In this document: positions 15,194-23,558 of the stretch, one piece after another | Layout: each line of letters starts with the position of its first letter | Position numbering within the stretch: the stretch's first letter is position 1 | Source of the DNA: Gemmatimonadota bacterium | GTDB lineage: Bacteria > Gemmatimonadota > Gemmatimonadetes > Gemmatimonadales > Gemmatimonadaceae | Direction of reading: 5' to 3' | Length of the DNA stretch: 64,000 bases | Assembly (NCBI GenBank): GCA_016191225.1 | Contig: JACPPC010000018.1 | Span: 1-64,000, forward strand | Position numbers and translations under genes: made by a program | Notes under the pieces: generated by a model | What the model saw: the letters and a program-made list of their open reading frames with translations, nothing else | Told to the model about the DNA's origin: nothing | The model's database searches: none

Positions 15194-15850
15194 ATGCCAG
15201 AGCGTGCCACCAGAGTCTTGCTCTCATTCGCCGTCATCGGCGCGTCGTGGGTCGTCGGAGTCGCGTACGCGGCGTCACGGATACCGTCGGCTCAACGGTT
15301 CGAACCGGCCACCGCGGGAACCGACCCCGTGCGCTTCGGCGACCGCCAAGAGGTCAGGCTCTCCATCGTTGTCAATGCACGTTGCTTCGCGTCCACCTCC
15401 GACAGTCTGCAGCACACATGGGCCGAGGTTCGCAAGGCGGCCCGCGCCGCGGCGCGTGACCAATCTCTTGACTTTGCGACACTCGCAGTCGCCACAAATC
15501 AGGATATCGAGACGGGGCTCGTTCTGCTGCGACGACTGGCGCCCGTTGACGAAATCTCGACAGGTCGATCCTGGATGAACCATGACGCACTCGATCTTAT
15601 CGCGAGTGGTGAGAGTGAGTCGCTCGTGGTGCCGCAGCTTGTGGTCTCCCTGCGGAGCACTGCCGTTGACTCATCATCGATACGCGCGGCGCCAGCGCGC
15701 GTGATTCGTCGATTCGCCGGACTCGTGGAGTTGAAGAAGGCGGCTGCTTACTTCAGAGATGGAGAGTTTTCGCGAGACGTTCGCACGGTTCGCCTGATTT
15801 CCCGCGAGCCGCGAAGCAGACTAAGTGATCCTGGACGAGTGCTTCGCTGA
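15194..15850 (+). CDS. Membrane-anchored protein, possible thioredoxin-like fold
   Basis: The 218-residue product has one N-terminal membrane anchor (VLLSFAVIGASWVVGVAYAAS) and an extracytoplasmic domain. A beta strand RLSIVVNARCFAS is followed by a long helix (WAEVRKAARAAARDQSLDF), a strand (ATLAVATNQ), a helix, then WMNHDALDLI and VVPQLVVSL with a cis-Pro-like position before the strand. This order looks like a thioredoxin fold with one cysteine at the active-site position, but that is my reading and not a database match. The ATG at 15194 has GGAG upstream; an ATG at 15119 is weaker. It follows the Cys-rich peptide gene, so thiol or disulfide work on that peptide is a reasonable guess. Confidence 0.68.
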   Translation: MPERATRVLLSFAVIGASWVVGVAYAASRIPSAQRFEPATAGTDPVRFGDRQEVRLSIVVNARCFASTSDSLQHTWAEVRKAARAAARDQSLDFATLAVATNQDIETGLVLLRRLAPVDEISTGRSWMNHDALDLIASGESESLVVPQLVVSLRSTAVDSSSIRAAPARVIRRFAGLVELKKAAAYFRDGEFSRDVRTVRLISREPRSRLSDPGRVLR

Positions 15851-16030
15851 TGACAGACGGCCGAAGCGCGCCGCTGGCGTCCGGCAGGCGCTTGATCGAA
15901 GCCTTGCGTTGGAGCGACCGCTGCCGCGATAGTCACGCATGTCCCGTTGTCAGGTGCGTGAACTGAGCGAACCGCATCGAGCAGCTCTGCGCCGGCGGTG
16001 TGCGCGGACGGCGCCGGCTTCGATCTCTGC

Positions 16031-16723
16031 TCAGCCGTTCGCGATCCGCTGCAGCACGTCGTCGTTGAGCACGTGCCCGCCCGCAAACTGGTGCACGGTG
16101 TGCGGAATCCCTGCGGCGTCGAACCGGGCGCGCTGCTCCTCGACCGCCGCCCAGTCGCCGAACTCGTCGGCGTCGCCGATCGCCATCACCGGCGACATGG
16201 CCCGCAGCTTGGCGGCATGCTGCGCGAGGTCGATGTCGTGCGGCAGCGCGCCGGCCCAGCAGACCAGCCGGTCGATGTGCGACAGGCCGAGCACGGCCCA
16301 GCGGACGACCGTGGTGACGCCCTGCGAAAAGCCGAGCACCGTGACCTTGGCACCCATGACCGCGTGCGGCGCGACCTCGACGCCGTAGAGCGCGTCGAGG
16401 TAGGCCACGTAGTCGGCGATGTCGGCGTCGCGGTCCTCCTTCGTCATCCAGGTCGCGCCGACCTTGCGGTCCTGTGGGGCGACGCCGAGAGACTCGATGT
16501 AGTACCGGTTGAGCGCCTCGGGGACGACGATCTTGCGACGCGGCGAGACCAGGGCGCCGAGATCGCGCGCGAATCGCCGCGCCAGCTGCCCGAAGCCATG
16601 CACGCAGACCCAAACGTCCTTCACGTCGCCCTCACCGCCGAGCACCACGTAGCGGGCGGTGCGGTGGACGGTGAGGTGACGCTCGAGGTCGGCGTCGATG
16701 TGCGGTCGGGTGAGGTCGGTCAT
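16031..16723 (-). CDS. Alpha/beta hydrolase, phospholipase/carboxylesterase type
   Basis: This 230-residue protein has the alpha/beta hydrolase plan: an oxyanion-loop strand (VWVCVHGFGQLARRF), the nucleophile elbow GFSQG with the catalytic Ser near residue 141, an acid in AIGDADEFGDW, and the catalytic His in QFAGGHVLNDD. The order and size fit the Abhydrolase_2 (phospholipase/carboxylesterase) group. It has no signal peptide, so it should be cytoplasmic. The ATG is supported by a TACATT -10-like element eight bases upstream. Its stop lies 180 nt from the island gene on the left, without a clear terminator. Substrate is unknown. Confidence 0.86.
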   Translation of the reverse strand: MTDLTRPHIDADLERHLTVHRTARYVVLGGEGDVKDVWVCVHGFGQLARRFARDLGALVSPRRKIVVPEALNRYYIESLGVAPQDRKVGATWMTKEDRDADIADYVAYLDALYGVEVAPHAVMGAKVTVLGFSQGVTTVVRWAVLGLSHIDRLVCWAGALPHDIDLAQHAAKLRAMSPVMAIGDADEFGDWAAVEEQRARFDAAGIPHTVHQFAGGHVLNDDVLQRIANG

Positions 16724-16731
16724 GGGCGGTG

Positions 16732-16737
16732 AATGTA
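16732..16737 (-). promoter_or_regulatory. -10 element of the esterase gene (leaderless start)
   Basis: TACATT on the minus strand is followed by eight bases (CACCGCCC) and the ATG at 16723. There is no Shine-Dalgarno match in between. Confidence 0.5.
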
Positions 16738-16765
16738 ACGGGGCGACATGTTCGTGCCGAAGGCG

Positions 16766-17998
16766 CTATCGGGGAGTCTCGGCAGCCGCCTCGGCAGCCG
16801 CCTCGGCGATCGCCTCGCGATAGTCGAGCACGAGGTCGTCGAAAATCGCGTCCCAGCTCCGCACGCGGGCATAGGCGAGGCCGGCCTCGCGCATGCGGAC
16901 GCGGCGCGCGGGGTCATCGGCGAGGGCGAGGACGGCAGTGGCCAGCGCCCCGGGATTGGCCGCGGGGAAGAGCGCGCCGCGGCCCTCGTCGAGCAACTCG
17001 CGCGTGGGGCCGGAGTCGGCGCCGAGGACGGGCAGCCCGCTCGCCATCGCCTCAAGCAATACGTTGCCGAAGGTGTCGGTGACGCTGGGAAAGACGAACA
17101 GGTCGCCGCTGGCGTAGAAGGCGCTCAGGCGGTCCCCCGCGAGCATCCCCACGAACCTGGTCCCGGCCGGCGCCTCGCGGCGGCAGGCCTCGTCGTATGG
17201 GCCGTCGCCGGCGAGGGCGAAGGCGATCTTGCGGGTGCCGGTGCGGGCGACGATCTCGCGCATCCCCTTCACCAGCGTGTCGAGCCCCTTCTCGAGGGCA
17301 ATGCGCCCGATGTACGTGACGAGGAAGGTGTCGTCGCTCACGCCGAGCTCCGCCCTCAGCGACGGCGACCGGAACGACGGCGAGAAGCGCTCGGCGTCGA
17401 TGCCGCGGCTCCAGATGCGTGTGCCGGCAAAGGCATGGTCGACCAGCTCGCGCTCGATCGCGCGCGTGGGGCAATAGGTGCGGCGCCCCGAGTTGTGGAA
17501 CCAGCGAAGGAAGGCCCACCCGGGCGCGGAGAGCGCGCCCAGGTGGTAGAACTTCGCGTACGCCGAGAGCGACGTGTGGTAGCTGGTCACGAACGGGACC
17601 CCAAGGCGCTTCGCCGCCGAGCGGCCGCCGAGCCCGATGCCGAACGGCGTGGAGGCGTGCACGAGGGTCGGGCGGAAGGCCGTCAGCTCGCGCGTGGCCC
17701 ACGCCGCGTCGGGGCGCGCGAGCTGCAGCTGCGGGTAGGCCCAGAAGGAGCGCGACGGGTAGCGCACGATATCCGCGTCGGGCTGCGCGCCCGGATCGCT
17801 CGTGGTCCAGGCGCGCGCGTCTCCGCCCCGGGCGCGGATCGCCTTGACGAGTCGGTCGAGGGTGCGCGTGACGCCGTTCACCTGCGGCAGCCAGGTGTCG
17901 CTGAAGACGGCCAGGCGCACGCCGCCGGCGAGCGAGGGCCGTTCGGCCGCCGAGGCCGATCGCGGCGCGGCGCGGCTCGCCCCCGCCGAGCCGCTCAT
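16766..17998 (-). CDS. Glycosyltransferase family 4 (mannosyltransferase-like)
   Basis: This 410-residue enzyme has two Rossmann halves: an N-terminal acceptor domain (VRLAVFSDTWLPQVNGVTRT, VHASTPFGIG, FVTSYHTSLSAY) and a C-terminal nucleotide-sugar domain (VTYIGRIALEKGLDTLVKGM, FVFPSVTDTFGNVLLEAMAS with the EX7E signature). These match the GT4 group that includes alpha-mannosyltransferases working on phosphatidyl-inositol or similar lipids; GDP-mannose as donor is an inference. It is the last gene of a three-gene cassette and its ATG overlaps the upstream stop (ATGA), so translation is coupled. A Ser/Ala-rich N-terminal extension of about 27 residues precedes the fold. Confidence 0.88.
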   Translation of the reverse strand: MSGSAGASRAAPRSASAAERPSLAGGVRLAVFSDTWLPQVNGVTRTLDRLVKAIRARGGDARAWTTSDPGAQPDADIVRYPSRSFWAYPQLQLARPDAAWATRELTAFRPTLVHASTPFGIGLGGRSAAKRLGVPFVTSYHTSLSAYAKFYHLGALSAPGWAFLRWFHNSGRRTYCPTRAIERELVDHAFAGTRIWSRGIDAERFSPSFRSPSLRAELGVSDDTFLVTYIGRIALEKGLDTLVKGMREIVARTGTRKIAFALAGDGPYDEACRREAPAGTRFVGMLAGDRLSAFYASGDLFVFPSVTDTFGNVLLEAMASGLPVLGADSGPTRELLDEGRGALFPAANPGALATAVLALADDPARRVRMREAGLAYARVRSWDAIFDDLVLDYREAIAEAAAEAAAETPR

Positions 17999-18741
17999 GC
18001 CGCCACCGACGACGCCGCGATGGCGCCCAGTGCCGCGTAGCGCGACGCCTCCCCCACCGTGAGCCATCGCTCGAGCTCCCGCGCCGCGCTCCGCGCCGTG
18101 GCCGGGTGGTCGAGGTCGCTCGGGTGGTAGGCGATTCGCACGCAGCCGGCGCCGCGCTGGAGCTGCCAGCGCGCCTCGGCCATCCCCACGCTCGCCCACG
18201 CCCGCAGCGGTGCGCGTCCGCTCCACCGCACGACCGGGCTTGGCACGCGGCGCACGCCGTCGCCGAGGAGGTAAACCGCGCCGTCGTCTTCCGTGAAGCG
18301 GAAACCGGCACTGCGACAGGCCTCGATCGTGCCCGGCTTCATGAGCCACGCGGGCGGAACGAACCCCGAGGGATCGAGCCCCTGCGCGCGGACGAGCGCC
18401 AGGCCGCGTTCGATGCGCTCGAGGGCCGGCCCGCGATCGAGGGTCAGGAACTCGCCCTCGAGGTTGGTGCGGCCAAAGGCCCGCACGCTGTCGGAGAAGG
18501 TGCGCGGCAAGCCGACCTCGTCGTGCCGCTCGCCATGCAGGATGACCTCCGCTCCATCCGCGGCGCGCGCGCGCACCCAGTCGAGGAATGCCGGGTGCCG
18601 TTCGATCGGCCACTCGCCGTGCCAGTTGGGAACGACGAGCAGCGCCGGCGTGACGCGGCGCGCGCGGCAGAGCGCCCACAGCGACTCCACCTGGGGCTGG
18701 AGGGCCGGCGTCACATCGTGGATCGAGACGAGGAGGGTCAC
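17995..18741 (-). CDS. Polysaccharide deacetylase-like protein (DUF2334)
   Basis: The 248-residue product begins with the strand LLVSIHDVTPALQPQVESLW, in which HDV corresponds to the metal/catalytic Asp motif of NodB-type deacetylases, and contains AEVILHGERHDEVG, whose HxxxH-like part would complete the metal site. This is the DUF2334 pattern. The ESLWALCRAR..PALLVVP strand-helix order supports a TIM-like barrel. It should remove acetyl groups from a lipid-linked or polymeric sugar; the two flanking glycosyltransferases support this. Its GTG start overlaps the preceding stop (GTGA) and its stop overlaps the next start (ATGA). No signal peptide, so it acts in the cytoplasm. Confidence 0.85.
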   Translation of the reverse strand: MTLLVSIHDVTPALQPQVESLWALCRARRVTPALLVVPNWHGEWPIERHPAFLDWVRARAADGAEVILHGERHDEVGLPRTFSDSVRAFGRTNLEGEFLTLDRGPALERIERGLALVRAQGLDPSGFVPPAWLMKPGTIEACRSAGFRFTEDDGAVYLLGDGVRRVPSPVVRWSGRAPLRAWASVGMAEARWQLQRGAGCVRIAYHPSDLDHPATARSAARELERWLTVGEASRYAALGAIAASSVAA

Positions 18742-20051
18742 GCCGGGCGCAGGCCGCGGTAGACGTCGAACAGCCGGTCGAAGACGTGCGACCAGGCGTG
18801 CTCGCGCTCGGCGTAGGCCCGTCCGGCGGCGCCGAGTGCGGTGAGGTCCACCGACAGGAGGCCGAGGGCCTCGTGCGCGAGCGCCTCCGCCGAGCCCGCC
18901 TCGTACAGGCGGCCACCGCCGGAATTCTCGACCTGCTCGCGCACCCCGCCGAGGTCCGGCCCCAGCACGGGCGTGCCGCTCGCCAGCGACTCCAGCGAGG
19001 AGAGGCCGAAGCTCTCGATCGAGCACGGGGCGACGTACAGGTCGAGGGCGGCGTGCACGTCGGCCAGCGCCTCGCGCGTGGTCTGGTAGGGCAGCACGGT
19101 GACCCGCCGGCCTCGCGCAAAGGCCTCGAGCTGCGACCGGTGCGGGCCATCGCCCACGAGCACGAGCCAGGCGTCGGAGCGCCGCTCGATCTCGCTCCAC
19201 GCGTCCATCAGCATCGGGAATTCCTTCTCCATCGCGAACCGGCCGACGAATCCGAGCAGCGGCCGGTCGATCGGCAGCCCGTGCCGCGCGCGCGTCTCCT
19301 CGCGGCGGGCGCGGCGCACGGGATGGAACGTGTCGAGGTCCACCCCGAGCGGCACCCGCACGACGCGCTCGATGCCGTGCGCGGTGAGCTCGCTGACCGA
19401 GAACCGGGAGGTCGCGACCGTGATCGCGAACTGGCGGTCGATCAGCCGCGCGTAGGCCCACGCGCCCTGCGACGCGACCTGGCGCACCACGCCATCACGC
19501 TCCGGCGCGGGGCTCGCCAGCCGGCCAAGGTTGGAATGGTAGAAGTAGGCCAGCGGTACGCCAAGCTCGCGCGCGACGCCGCGCACCAGCCACGGCACCG
19601 CGAACGAGCTGCCGACCTCGATGACGTGCGGCCGTTCATGCGCGACGATCCGGCGGATCGGCGTGCGGCCGAGCATCAGGCGGTAGGGCGCCTGCCCGGG
19701 GATCGGGGCCCCCCGCAGGCGGTAGCAGCGCACGCCCGCCGCCTCGGTCACGGCGTCGTGCGGGCCGGGAACGACGATCACCTGCCGCAGGCAAGCGCGC
19801 GCCTCCACGTACTTCGCCTTCTCCAGCAGGTACGTCCGGATCCCGCCGCTCGTCTCGCCGAAGAACTCGGTGATGTCCAGCACCGCGGGGGCCGCGCCGG
19901 GGCGGAGGGGCGCGTCGAGCGGGGCGCGCGCGATCCCGGCCGGCGTGGACGACTCGCGCGGGAAGAGGCGCTCGGCGAGGGGCCGCGGGGGTGCCACGAC
20001 GCCGGCCGCGCCGGCCGGCACCAGCGGCGCCACCGGGGAGGATGTCATCAC
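18738..20051 (-). CDS. Glycosyltransferase family 4
   Basis: The 437-residue product has a long low-complexity N-terminus (about 1-55, Pro/Ala-rich), then a GT4 fold: N-terminal TSGGIRTYLLEKAKYVEA with the GG loop, LAYFYHSNLGRL, and a C-terminal donor domain (LLGFVGRFAMEKEFPMLMDA, LYVAPCSIESFGLSSLESLAS with the EX7E motif). It leads a three-gene cassette with the deacetylase-like protein and the second GT4. The GTG at 20051 is favoured by a TAGCTT element seven bases upstream (leaderless); an ATG lies one codon later. The product glycan or glycolipid is unknown. Confidence 0.88.
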   Translation of the reverse strand: MMTSSPVAPLVPAGAAGVVAPPRPLAERLFPRESSTPAGIARAPLDAPLRPGAAPAVLDITEFFGETSGGIRTYLLEKAKYVEARACLRQVIVVPGPHDAVTEAAGVRCYRLRGAPIPGQAPYRLMLGRTPIRRIVAHERPHVIEVGSSFAVPWLVRGVARELGVPLAYFYHSNLGRLASPAPERDGVVRQVASQGAWAYARLIDRQFAITVATSRFSVSELTAHGIERVVRVPLGVDLDTFHPVRRARREETRARHGLPIDRPLLGFVGRFAMEKEFPMLMDAWSEIERRSDAWLVLVGDGPHRSQLEAFARGRRVTVLPYQTTREALADVHAALDLYVAPCSIESFGLSSLESLASGTPVLGPDLGGVREQVENSGGGRLYEAGSAEALAHEALGLLSVDLTALGAAGRAYAEREHAWSHVFDRLFDVYRGLRPA

Positions 20052-20058
20052 TCGGCCA

Positions 20059-20064
20059 AAGCTA
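20059..20064 (-). promoter_or_regulatory. -10 element of the glycosyltransferase cassette (leaderless start)
   Basis: TAGCTT on the minus strand is followed by TGGCCGA and the GTG at 20051. It drives the three overlapping genes to 16766, as no other promoter is seen. Confidence 0.5.
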
Positions 20065-20118
20065 GCGGCCGCCCGTGGGGGCCGGAATGCGCCGCGGGAA
20101 CGTCGTGGGCGCGGACCC

Positions 20119-20910
20119 CTAGGTCGCGAGCGTCACCCAGACGTCGTACAGCGCGTGCGCCCATGCGGTGATGCCGAATCCCCGCAGCACGAACAGTGCG
20201 CTGAACCAGAGGCCCGCGATCGCCCGGAAGGTGAAGCTCGCCAGCTGCAGCGGCTCGCCGTACGGCCCCACGTAGTGAAAGGCGCTGAAGACGAGGGCGG
20301 ACACGATCACCGCCGCCACCGACGCGGTCCCGCGGCCCCAGCCAAGGGCCACGCGCGCGAACCAGAGCAGCGCGCCGGTGAGGAGCACGCGAAACAGCAG
20401 CTCCTCGTAGATCCCCGCCCCCAGCGAGAGGGCGAGCTGCGTCGACACGGGAAGCTCCCCCATCGGCCCGGCGATGCCGAGCAGCCCCAGCTTGTGGAGG
20501 AGGCCCCGCGTCAGGCTCCCCACCACGATCCCGGTCAGCAGTGCGAACGCCGCCGACTCGCCGCCCATCGCCGCGAGCCGCCCGGCGCGCGGCCACCCCC
20601 GCCTGCGCACGTCGCGCGCGAACAGCCAGGCGCCCCCGCCCAGGAGCACGAGGCCGAACAGCGGCGTGCCCCAGGGGCCCGCGATCGCCGCGAACGCCGA
20701 CTTGAGCATCACGTCGGCGCCGTTGCGCAGCGCCCCGTCGCCGGAGCCCGCCGTCAGCGCCGCGAGCACCTCGTAGCCGACCAGCAGCGGCAGCGCGAGG
20801 GACAGCGAATACCGTGGCGCGCGCGCGTCGTCCCAGTAACGGGCGACGGTCCGCGCGGGCGGGCGCGACGGCGGTGGGGCAACGGTGCCGGAAGGGCGCG
20901 ACGCGGCCAT
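20119..20910 (-). CDS. CPBP-family intramembrane metalloprotease
   Basis: This 263-residue membrane protein has about seven hydrophobic segments and the CPBP (CAAX protease/Abi) signatures: EELLFR within GAGIYEELLFRVLLTG (about residue 166), FSAFHYV, and a distal WAHALYD. The two glutamates and the two histidines should bind the catalytic zinc of a glutamate-type intramembrane protease, as in Rce1. In bacteria such proteins are linked to bacteriocin immunity or membrane-protein processing; neither can be judged from neighbours. The next gene on the same strand (PnuC) is seven bases upstream, so it is probably co-transcribed. Confidence 0.88.
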   Translation of the reverse strand: MAASRPSGTVAPPPSRPPARTVARYWDDARAPRYSLSLALPLLVGYEVLAALTAGSGDGALRNGADVMLKSAFAAIAGPWGTPLFGLVLLGGGAWLFARDVRRRGWPRAGRLAAMGGESAAFALLTGIVVGSLTRGLLHKLGLLGIAGPMGELPVSTQLALSLGAGIYEELLFRVLLTGALLWFARVALGWGRGTASVAAVIVSALVFSAFHYVGPYGEPLQLASFTFRAIAGLWFSALFVLRGFGITAWAHALYDVWVTLAT

Positions 20911-20917
20911 GCCCGCC

Positions 20918-21499
20918 CTACGCCGCCTGCCGCCGCAGGGATTCGCGCCACGAGAACCACCCCATCGTGGCCAGGACGAGGAAGACAGCGTAGAGCCCCG
21001 CCGTCACGTACAGCGACTTGTACGTGAACATGCCCACGTAGACCACGTCGAGGACGATCCACACGAGCCAGTTCTCCAGCAGCTTGCGCGTCATCATCCA
21101 CTGCGCGGCGAGGCTGGTCACGGAGAGCGTGGCGTCGAGTTGCGGCAGCGCGGCGTCGGTGGTGGTCGCCAGCAGCCGCGCGAGTCCCAGCGAGCCGGCG
21201 GCCGCCACGCCGGCCAGCCAGGCCCACGTGACCCCGCGCGCGCGCGAGACGGCGAGCATGGTGTCGTTGGCACCGCCGTGCTTCCAGTGATACCAGCCGT
21301 ACGCCGAGATCACGGCGTACACGGCCTGCAGCCCCATGTCGGCATACAGCCTCGCCTCGCGAAAGACGATCACGTACAGCAGCACGTTCACGATCGCCGT
21401 GGGCCACGCCCACAGGTGTTCGCGGGTGCTGAGCCACACCGACCAGGCGCCGACGGCGGCCGCGGCCAGCTCCAGCCAGTTGACCTCGTAGCCGTTCAT
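20918..21499 (-). CDS. pnuC: PnuC-type vitamin (nicotinamide riboside or similar) transporter
   Basis: This 193-residue membrane protein has about seven segments with PnuC features: WLELAAAAVGAWSVWLSTREH, WAWPTAIVNVLLYVIVF (the WPIGIxNVxLY motif) and LLENWLVWIVLDVVYVGMF with a WxWxxxD-like site. PnuC proteins carry out facilitated diffusion, trapping the vitamin by intracellular phosphorylation. Nicotinamide riboside is the best-known substrate, but thiamine and riboflavin forms exist and no riboswitch or kinase gene nearby decides. The ATG start has CATCTT seven bases upstream, so the message looks leaderless and leaves no room for a riboswitch. It is followed by the CPBP gene. Confidence 0.9.
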   Translation of the reverse strand: MNGYEVNWLELAAAAVGAWSVWLSTREHLWAWPTAIVNVLLYVIVFREARLYADMGLQAVYAVISAYGWYHWKHGGANDTMLAVSRARGVTWAWLAGVAAAGSLGLARLLATTTDAALPQLDATLSVTSLAAQWMMTRKLLENWLVWIVLDVVYVGMFTYKSLYVTAGLYAVFLVLATMGWFSWRESLRRQAA

Positions 21500-21506
21500 A
21501 CGGCCA

Positions 21507-21512
21507 AAGATG
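21507..21512 (-). promoter_or_regulatory. -10 element of pnuC (leaderless start)
   Basis: CATCTT on the minus strand is followed by TGGCCGT and the ATG at 21499. The following seven bases are nearly the same as those at the glycosyltransferase promoter (TGGCCGA). Confidence 0.5.
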
Positions 21513-21524
21513 GCGCGCCGCCGC

Positions 21525-21736
21525 TCAGGTCGTGCTGGTCGCGCCGCCGAGGTCGTCCACGATGACGTGCCTCGCCGTCGTGTTCCCCAGCGGGAAGCCG
21601 TTGGCGATCGCGAGCCCCGCCAGCACGGCGAGGTCGATGCCGATCACGGTGCCGGAGATCGTGACGCCGGCAGGCGGCGTGGCGCCGAGTTCGGGTTGGC
21701 GATGCCGCCCGGGGCGGCGCCCGGGCTCATTGGCAT
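21525..21736 (-). pseudogene. Small uncharacterised gene with an apparent one-base deletion
   Basis: On the minus strand, frame one reads MPMSPGAAPGGIANPN from the ATG at 21736. A second frame then reads LGATPPAGVTISGTVIGIDL and continues in the same style (IANGFPLGN, VIVDDLGGATSTT) to a TGA at 21525-21527. Adding one base near 21690 would join them into a protein of about 70 residues that fills the gap between the M3 peptidase and pnuC. The total of 212 nt is one short of a multiple of three. I do not recognise the product, and a shadow frame cannot be excluded. Confidence 0.35.
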
Positions 21737-21773
21737 CGCGGCGGCACCCCGGCGGCGCGGCGACGGTTCCGGC

Positions 21774-23492
21774 TCATGCCCCCGCCTGGCCGGCCGCGTC
21801 GGCAGCCCGCAACTCGCCGATCGTCCGCTCCACCACCGACACGAGGGCGCCCATCGTCGCCTCGTCGAAGACCATCCGCACCCCGGCCGCGGCGTACAGG
21901 TCGGGGAGCGACCGCGTGCCGCCGAGGGCGAGGGCCGCGCGGTAACGGCGCACCGCGCCGGCCGGATCGTCGAGGCTCGCCGTCCAGAGCTGCAGCGCCC
22001 CCAGCTGCGCGATCCCGTACTCGATGTAGTAGAACGGGAGCTCGAAGATGTGCAGCTGCCGGTACCAGCGCGACACGCGCTGCGGCTCGAGGCCGTCCCA
22101 GTCCACCCCGCGCTCGAACTCGGCGCGGATGCGCAGCCAGCCGGCATCGCGTGCCTCGGCGCGGGCGCCCTCGCCCGTGCGGTACATCCAGGCCTGGAAG
22201 GCGTCCACGCTGGCGATGTGGGCGAGCGCGATCAGCACGTCCTCGAGGTGCTCGATGCGGGCCCGGCGCGCATCCGCCGCCGAGTAGTAGCCCGTGGGAG
22301 AGGCCAGGTGCGGCGCGGCGAGGAGCTCCATGCTCATGCTCGCCAGCTCCGCCATCTCGCTGCCCGTGCCGCGCTGCCAGATGAACGGCTGGCCGCTGGC
22401 CTCGAAGTCGTGGAAGCAGTGCCCGGCCTCGTGCAGCAGCGTGTTCACGTCGTCGGCCACGCCGACCGCGTTCATGAAGATGAACGGCACCTTCGACGCC
22501 GGGTACTTGGTGCAATAGCCGCCGGGCGCCTTGCCGGGACGGCTCTCGAGGTCGAGCAGCCGCTCGCGCTGCATGCGCGCGAACCGCGCCCCCAGCTCGG
22601 GATCGACGCGCGAGAAGATGCGCGCCGCGGTGTCCGTGAACTGCGGCGTCGAGGCGAAGGGCGCAAGCGCCGGCCGCTGGTCGGGGTCCACGCCGAGGTC
22701 CCACGGGCGGAGGCGCTCGACTCGCAGCCTTCGACGGCGCTCGGCGTGCAGGCGCTCGACCGCGGGCACGACGGTGGCCTTGACCGCGTCGTGGAACCGC
22801 GCGCAGTCGTCCGGCGAGTAGTCGAACCGGTACTTGGCGCGGAAGCAGTACGCCTGGAAGTCGCGAAAGCCCGATTCGCCCGCCACCTCGCTGCGGAGCA
22901 CGAACATCCGGTCGAACAGCCGCGCCAGCTCGTCGCGCCGGGCCAGGTAGGCGTCGGCACCGGCGCGGAAGGCGCGCTCGCGCACGGCCCGGTCGGTGTC
23001 CTGCAAGTACGGCTGCAGCTGCGGGATCGTCTTCGGCTGGCCGTCCCAGTCGACGGAGAGGCCGCCGGTCACCTTCTGGTAGGCCGCCGAGAGCTCTTCC
23101 AGCTCGGCGAAGCGCGGCACGTTGGCCTCGCGAAAGATCTCGTCGTCGGTGCGGAACTCCCGCATCGTGATCGCGAGGTCCCCGCGGGCAATGCCGAGGG
23201 TGAGGGCCCGCCGCGCGAGGCGCACCCCCTGCTCCTGCGCCTTGGGGCCGATGTCGCTCGAGAAGCGGAGGTAGGCCGCCTCCTTGGCGGCGTCCGCCGT
23301 GTCGCAGGTGTAGTCGATCATGGCGCGCGTGCCCGCCTCGCCCAGCAGTTCCTCGAGGCGCGACCAGTCCGCGAGCCAGGCCTCGCCCCCGCCGGCCGGG
23401 ATCTCGATCGTGGCCAGCCGCTCATACCAGGGGGCGATGTCGTCCCAGGTCGCGGAGGCGAATGCGGTGGGGCTGTCGGGTAGAGGGAGCAT
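21774..23492 (-). CDS. M3-family oligoendopeptidase (PepF-like)
   Basis: This 572-residue cytoplasmic peptidase has the M3 zinc motif LLHEAGHCFHDF (HExxH at about residue 352) and the more distal third-ligand helix (MAELASMSMELLAAPHL, with a Glu in the M3 position). Upstream and downstream helices (FRDFQAYCFRAKYRFDYSP, FPFYYIEYGIAQLGALQLW type) match the PepF/M3B group. It should cleave short peptides of about 7-17 residues by family knowledge. The ATG is at 23492; no strong -10 or Shine-Dalgarno is seen. It is divergent from the lipoprotein gene at 23572 by 79 nt. Confidence 0.9.
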   Translation of the reverse strand: MLPLPDSPTAFASATWDDIAPWYERLATIEIPAGGGEAWLADWSRLEELLGEAGTRAMIDYTCDTADAAKEAAYLRFSSDIGPKAQEQGVRLARRALTLGIARGDLAITMREFRTDDEIFREANVPRFAELEELSAAYQKVTGGLSVDWDGQPKTIPQLQPYLQDTDRAVRERAFRAGADAYLARRDELARLFDRMFVLRSEVAGESGFRDFQAYCFRAKYRFDYSPDDCARFHDAVKATVVPAVERLHAERRRRLRVERLRPWDLGVDPDQRPALAPFASTPQFTDTAARIFSRVDPELGARFARMQRERLLDLESRPGKAPGGYCTKYPASKVPFIFMNAVGVADDVNTLLHEAGHCFHDFEASGQPFIWQRGTGSEMAELASMSMELLAAPHLASPTGYYSAADARRARIEHLEDVLIALAHIASVDAFQAWMYRTGEGARAEARDAGWLRIRAEFERGVDWDGLEPQRVSRWYRQLHIFELPFYYIEYGIAQLGALQLWTASLDDPAGAVRRYRAALALGGTRSLPDLYAAAGVRMVFDEATMGALVSVVERTIGELRAADAAGQAGA

Positions 23493-23558
23493 GCCCCAAG
23501 GCTTGCCCCGGGAACGGAAAGTGGCAAGCGGGTGGAGGCGGCCGCGCGGCACGCGCGC

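Noticed and set aside
12600-15900. Low-GC island considered as a prophage or integrative element
   Set aside because: No integrase, transposase, structural phage gene, tRNA or flanking repeat was found.
21500-21524. Riboswitch in front of pnuC
   Set aside because: A -10-like element lies seven bases before the start codon, so there is no leader to hold one.
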